NCBI GenBank assembly: GCA_019136325.1
Contig: JAGVUJ010000199.1
Span: 1-8,849 of the forward strand
Direction of reading: 5' to 3'
Source: Deltaproteobacteria bacterium
Lineage (GTDB): Bacteria; Desulfobacterota; Syntrophia; Syntrophales; Smithellaceae
Length of the DNA: 8,849 nt
Both the position numbers and the translations under genes were made by a program. The first letter of the stretch is position 1, and every line of letters starts with the position of its first letter. Under the pieces are notes generated by a model. That model worked only from the letters and a program-made list of their open reading frames with translations, was not told the DNA's origin and searched no databases. Positions 7,148 to 8,849 of this stretch are shown here, one piece after another.

Positions 7148-7219
7148 AATGCTTCAAATACCTGAGGTGTACCGTATCAGACCTGTAATGAATACGCATG
7201 AACAAACTGAATCACGCTT

Positions 7220-8452
7220 ATGAATAACATTTACATTTTCATCTTTGTCTTTGTTCTTTCCGTCGCGGTAATCATCAGTTTCATCTACACCATGTGGCGC
7301 ATGAACCGGGACGAGCAAAAGCTGATCAGCATTATTCACGGCTCTCCTATTCCTACTTTCGTTATATCCAGAAATCACAAAGTCACTTACTGGAACAGGG
7401 CTCTGCAGGCAGCCAGCAACATCAAACCCAGCGAAGTTCTCGGTACGGATCAGCACTGGCGCGCATTTTATACGTCGCCGCGTCCCTGCCTGGCGGATCT
7501 GATTCTGGATGGGAAAACCGCCCAGATAGCCGAGCTGTATCCCGACCGATGGAGCCGATCCAAACTGCTGGAAGACGCTTATGAGGTAACGCAGTTTTAC
7601 CCCGATATGGGCGAGAAGGGAAAATGGTTTCGCATAACGTCAGCAGGCCTGAAAGACTCCAGAGGAAATTTATTCGGCGTTATGGAAACACTCGAGGATA
7701 TCACCGAGCAAAAACTCGCGCAGGATGAACTGCTCCAGCGGACCAAGCTGGAATCGCTGGGAACGTTTGCCGACGGCGTTGCCAAGGACTTTGACAGCCT
7801 GCTGACCGCGATCCTGCGCAATGTTTTTCTGGCCAAAATTTCCGCCAGCGATGAAGACAAGATGCTCGAAAACGGCCTTGCTGTAGCCGAACGCGCCGGC
7901 CTGAAGGCCAAGGAACTGGCTCATCGCCTCATTACCTTTGCCCAAGGCGGTTATCCGGTTCGCAAACTGGAAACACTGGACCCTATTTTGCGGGAATCGG
8001 CTGAAAACGTTTTTAAAAATTCAAACATCAACTGTAATATTTCCATTGCGGAAGATCTCTGGCCCTGCGAGATCGATGGAACGCAGATTAAACAGGTCAT
8101 CGAGAATGTTTTGATTAACGCCCGGGAAGCAATGCCCAACGGCGGCAACGTCCAGATTACTACGGAAAACACAACCACAGGAACAAACATAAGATCGCTG
8201 GGCCAGGGTAATTACGTCAGAATTATTATCAGAGATAACGGTATGGGAATCCCCCGGGAAAATCTTCCCCGGATTTTCGATCCTTATTTTACCACAAAAA
8301 AGACCAAGGAACATGGCGGAATCGGTCTGGGACTGGCCATCTGCGACTCCATTATCAAATATCATAACGGATTGATTACCGTCGAATCCGTGGTGAATTC
8401 CGGAACAACGTTTTCCATTTACCTGCCGGCGAAAACAACAAACGGCTCTTAG
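7220..8452 (+). CDS. Membrane-anchored PAS sensor histidine kinase with lysine in place of the phosphoacceptor histidine
   Basis: This 410-residue protein has one N-terminal membrane helix (about 4-26), a PAS domain (about 30-163, with a QHWRAFYTSPRPCLADLIL region at 78-96), a HisKA-type dimerisation segment (about 170-245) and a C-terminal HATPase domain (about 285-405). ATP-site boxes are intact: N box with Asn300 (LINAREAM), G1 DNGMG (339-343), F box FDPYFTTK (353-360) and G2 GGIGLGLA (366-373). In relatives the H box reads like GIAHDFNNLL; here it is GVAKDFDSLL, so Lys189 (codon AAG at 7784-7786) replaces the phosphorylated histidine. ATG 7220 is the first possible start, because stop codons precede it in frame; its ribosome site is weak. 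An NtrC-type regulator gene converges on it 58 bp downstream, so they may have formed a two-component pair. Confidence 0.88.
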   Translation: MNNIYIFIFVFVLSVAVIISFIYTMWRMNRDEQKLISIIHGSPIPTFVISRNHKVTYWNRALQAASNIKPSEVLGTDQHWRAFYTSPRPCLADLILDGKTAQIAELYPDRWSRSKLLEDAYEVTQFYPDMGEKGKWFRITSAGLKDSRGNLFGVMETLEDITEQKLAQDELLQRTKLESLGTFADGVAKDFDSLLTAILRNVFLAKISASDEDKMLENGLAVAERAGLKAKELAHRLITFAQGGYPVRKLETLDPILRESAENVFKNSNINCNISIAEDLWPCEIDGTQIKQVIENVLINAREAMPNGGNVQITTENTTTGTNIRSLGQGNYVRIIIRDNGMGIPRENLPRIFDPYFTTKKTKEHGGIGLGLAICDSIIKYHNGLITVESVVNSGTTFSIYLPAKTTNGS

Positions 8453-8491
8453 CGTAAATTATTTTCTGATAAATTTTCAAAATAATCACGC
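8452..8491. terminator. Imperfect AT-rich dyad between convergent genes, possible bidirectional terminator
   Basis: GCGT-AA-ATTATTTT (8452-8465) pairs with AAAATAAT-C-ACGC (8479-8491) around a 13-base loop: eight paired bases, a small internal bulge, then four more pairs. A compact GC-rich hairpin follows (CCCGC-CCG-GCGGG, 8493-8505). The position between the kinase stop and the regulator stop suits transcription ending from both sides. A clean T-tract after a GC-rich stem is missing in both directions, so this is a likely but not textbook terminator. Confidence 0.4.
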
Positions 8492-8510
8492 ACCCGCCCG
8501 GCGGGAAACA

Positions 8511-8849
8511 TCACCGGCTTGTCTCATATTTCCTTAATTTCGCGCGAAGGGTTTTTCTGGTTATTCCCAGGCGGCGCGCCGTTTCACTTTTGTTGCCCCC
8601 GCAATCAGCCAGCGCAGCCAGAATATTTTTTTTCTCCATGCTTTCCAGAGACAAATTCCGCGTTGCTTCTCCCTGTTCTGAAACACCGGCGGCCGGATTA
8701 TTTTTTTCCATGATCAGCGCCATGTCTTCGGCGTTCAAAACATCCGTGAGGGCCAGAACAACCGATCGTTCCACGGCGTTCATCAGCTCCCGTATGTTTC
8801 CAGGCCAGTGATAGGCTAAAAGCTTTTCCATCGCCCCCGGGGTGAACGC
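8511..8849 (-). CDS. C-terminal part of an NtrC-family sigma-54-dependent response regulator (partial)
   Basis: The frame is open from the window edge to a stop at 8511, giving the last 112 residues. The first part contains AYHWPGNIRELMNAVERSV, the conserved end of the AAA+ sigma-54 activation domain (WPGNxREL). After a linker of about 35 residues comes a Fis-type helix-turn-helix: ILAALADCGGNKSETARRLG followed by ITRKTLRAKLRKYE. This architecture belongs to DNA-binding activators that remodel sigma-54 RNA polymerase. The N-terminal receiver or sensor domain is outside the window, so whether it is a true two-component regulator is inferred from the adjacent kinase gene, which faces it tail to tail. 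The protein ends six residues after the last helix, as usual for AtoC/ZraR-like members. Confidence 0.93.
   Translation of the reverse strand, partial: AFTPGAMEKLLAYHWPGNIRELMNAVERSVVLALTDVLNAEDMALIMEKNNPAAGVSEQGEATRNLSLESMEKKNILAALADCGGNKSETARRLGITRKTLRAKLRKYETSR

Larger units (their letters stand above)
6881..7219. other. Gap between dehydrogenase and sensor kinase
   Basis: This 339-base stretch has no gene longer than 60 codons that looks real. It contains the candidate 58-codon minus-strand frame and a tentative kinase promoter. Just after the dehydrogenase stop, CCGGC (6882-6886) and GCCGG (6904-6908) could pair around a 17-base loop, but no T-tract follows, so I do not call a terminator. 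A short GGCG/CGCC dyad around 6958-6974 is also weak. No tRNA or other RNA gene was recognised. Confidence 0.5.

Noticed and set aside
6881..7219. Search for a tRNA or other structured RNA gene in the gap before the kinase
   Set aside because: No T-loop, acceptor pairing or recognisable riboswitch core was found; the dyads there are only four or five bp long.

Overview
The window looks like bacterial chromosome of moderate GC content. The gene set and the style of the proteins suggest an anaerobic deltaproteobacterium (Desulfobacterota, perhaps Syntrophales/Smithella-like). That placement is an inference from protein families, not from a marker gene. I see no mobile element, CRISPR array, rRNA or tRNA.

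Left block (1-5475, all minus strand, so read right to left). The order is a class I fructose-1,6-bisphosphatase, a long divergent class II fructose-bisphosphate-type aldolase, a zinc-dependent alcohol dehydrogenase whose ATG overlaps the aldolase stop, a bifunctional NAD(P)HX repair enzyme (epimerase plus dehydratase), and the first 69 codons of a membrane signalling protein that runs off the window. Phosphatase and aldolase catalyse consecutive gluconeogenic steps: triose phosphates to fructose-1,6-bisphosphate to fructose-6-phosphate. A cluster of small hairpins lies in the 155-bp gap between them. The dehydrogenase and the NAD(P)HX repair enzyme both concern nicotinamide cofactors, but a 151-bp gap separates them, so a single operon is not certain.

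Middle (5476-6880). A 337-bp AT-rich divergent intergenic region separates the phosphatase from a plus-strand gene of the isocitrate/isopropylmalate/tartrate dehydrogenase family. That gene has a good RBS before a GTG start and a plausible sigma-70 promoter. Its coenzyme-site residues (Pro-Lys-Tyr) resemble NADP-dependent isocitrate dehydrogenase rather than typical NAD-dependent LeuB.

Right block (6881-8849). A 339-bp gap contains a possible 58-codon minus-strand gene with a reasonable RBS. It is followed by a plus-strand membrane-anchored PAS sensor kinase and, convergent to it, the C-terminal end of an NtrC-family sigma-54 activator. The kinase has intact ATP-binding boxes, but the residue at the normal phosphoacceptor histidine position is lysine (K189). 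This is the most unusual observation in the window: it may be a kinase-dead or pseudo sensor, or one working by a non-canonical mechanism.
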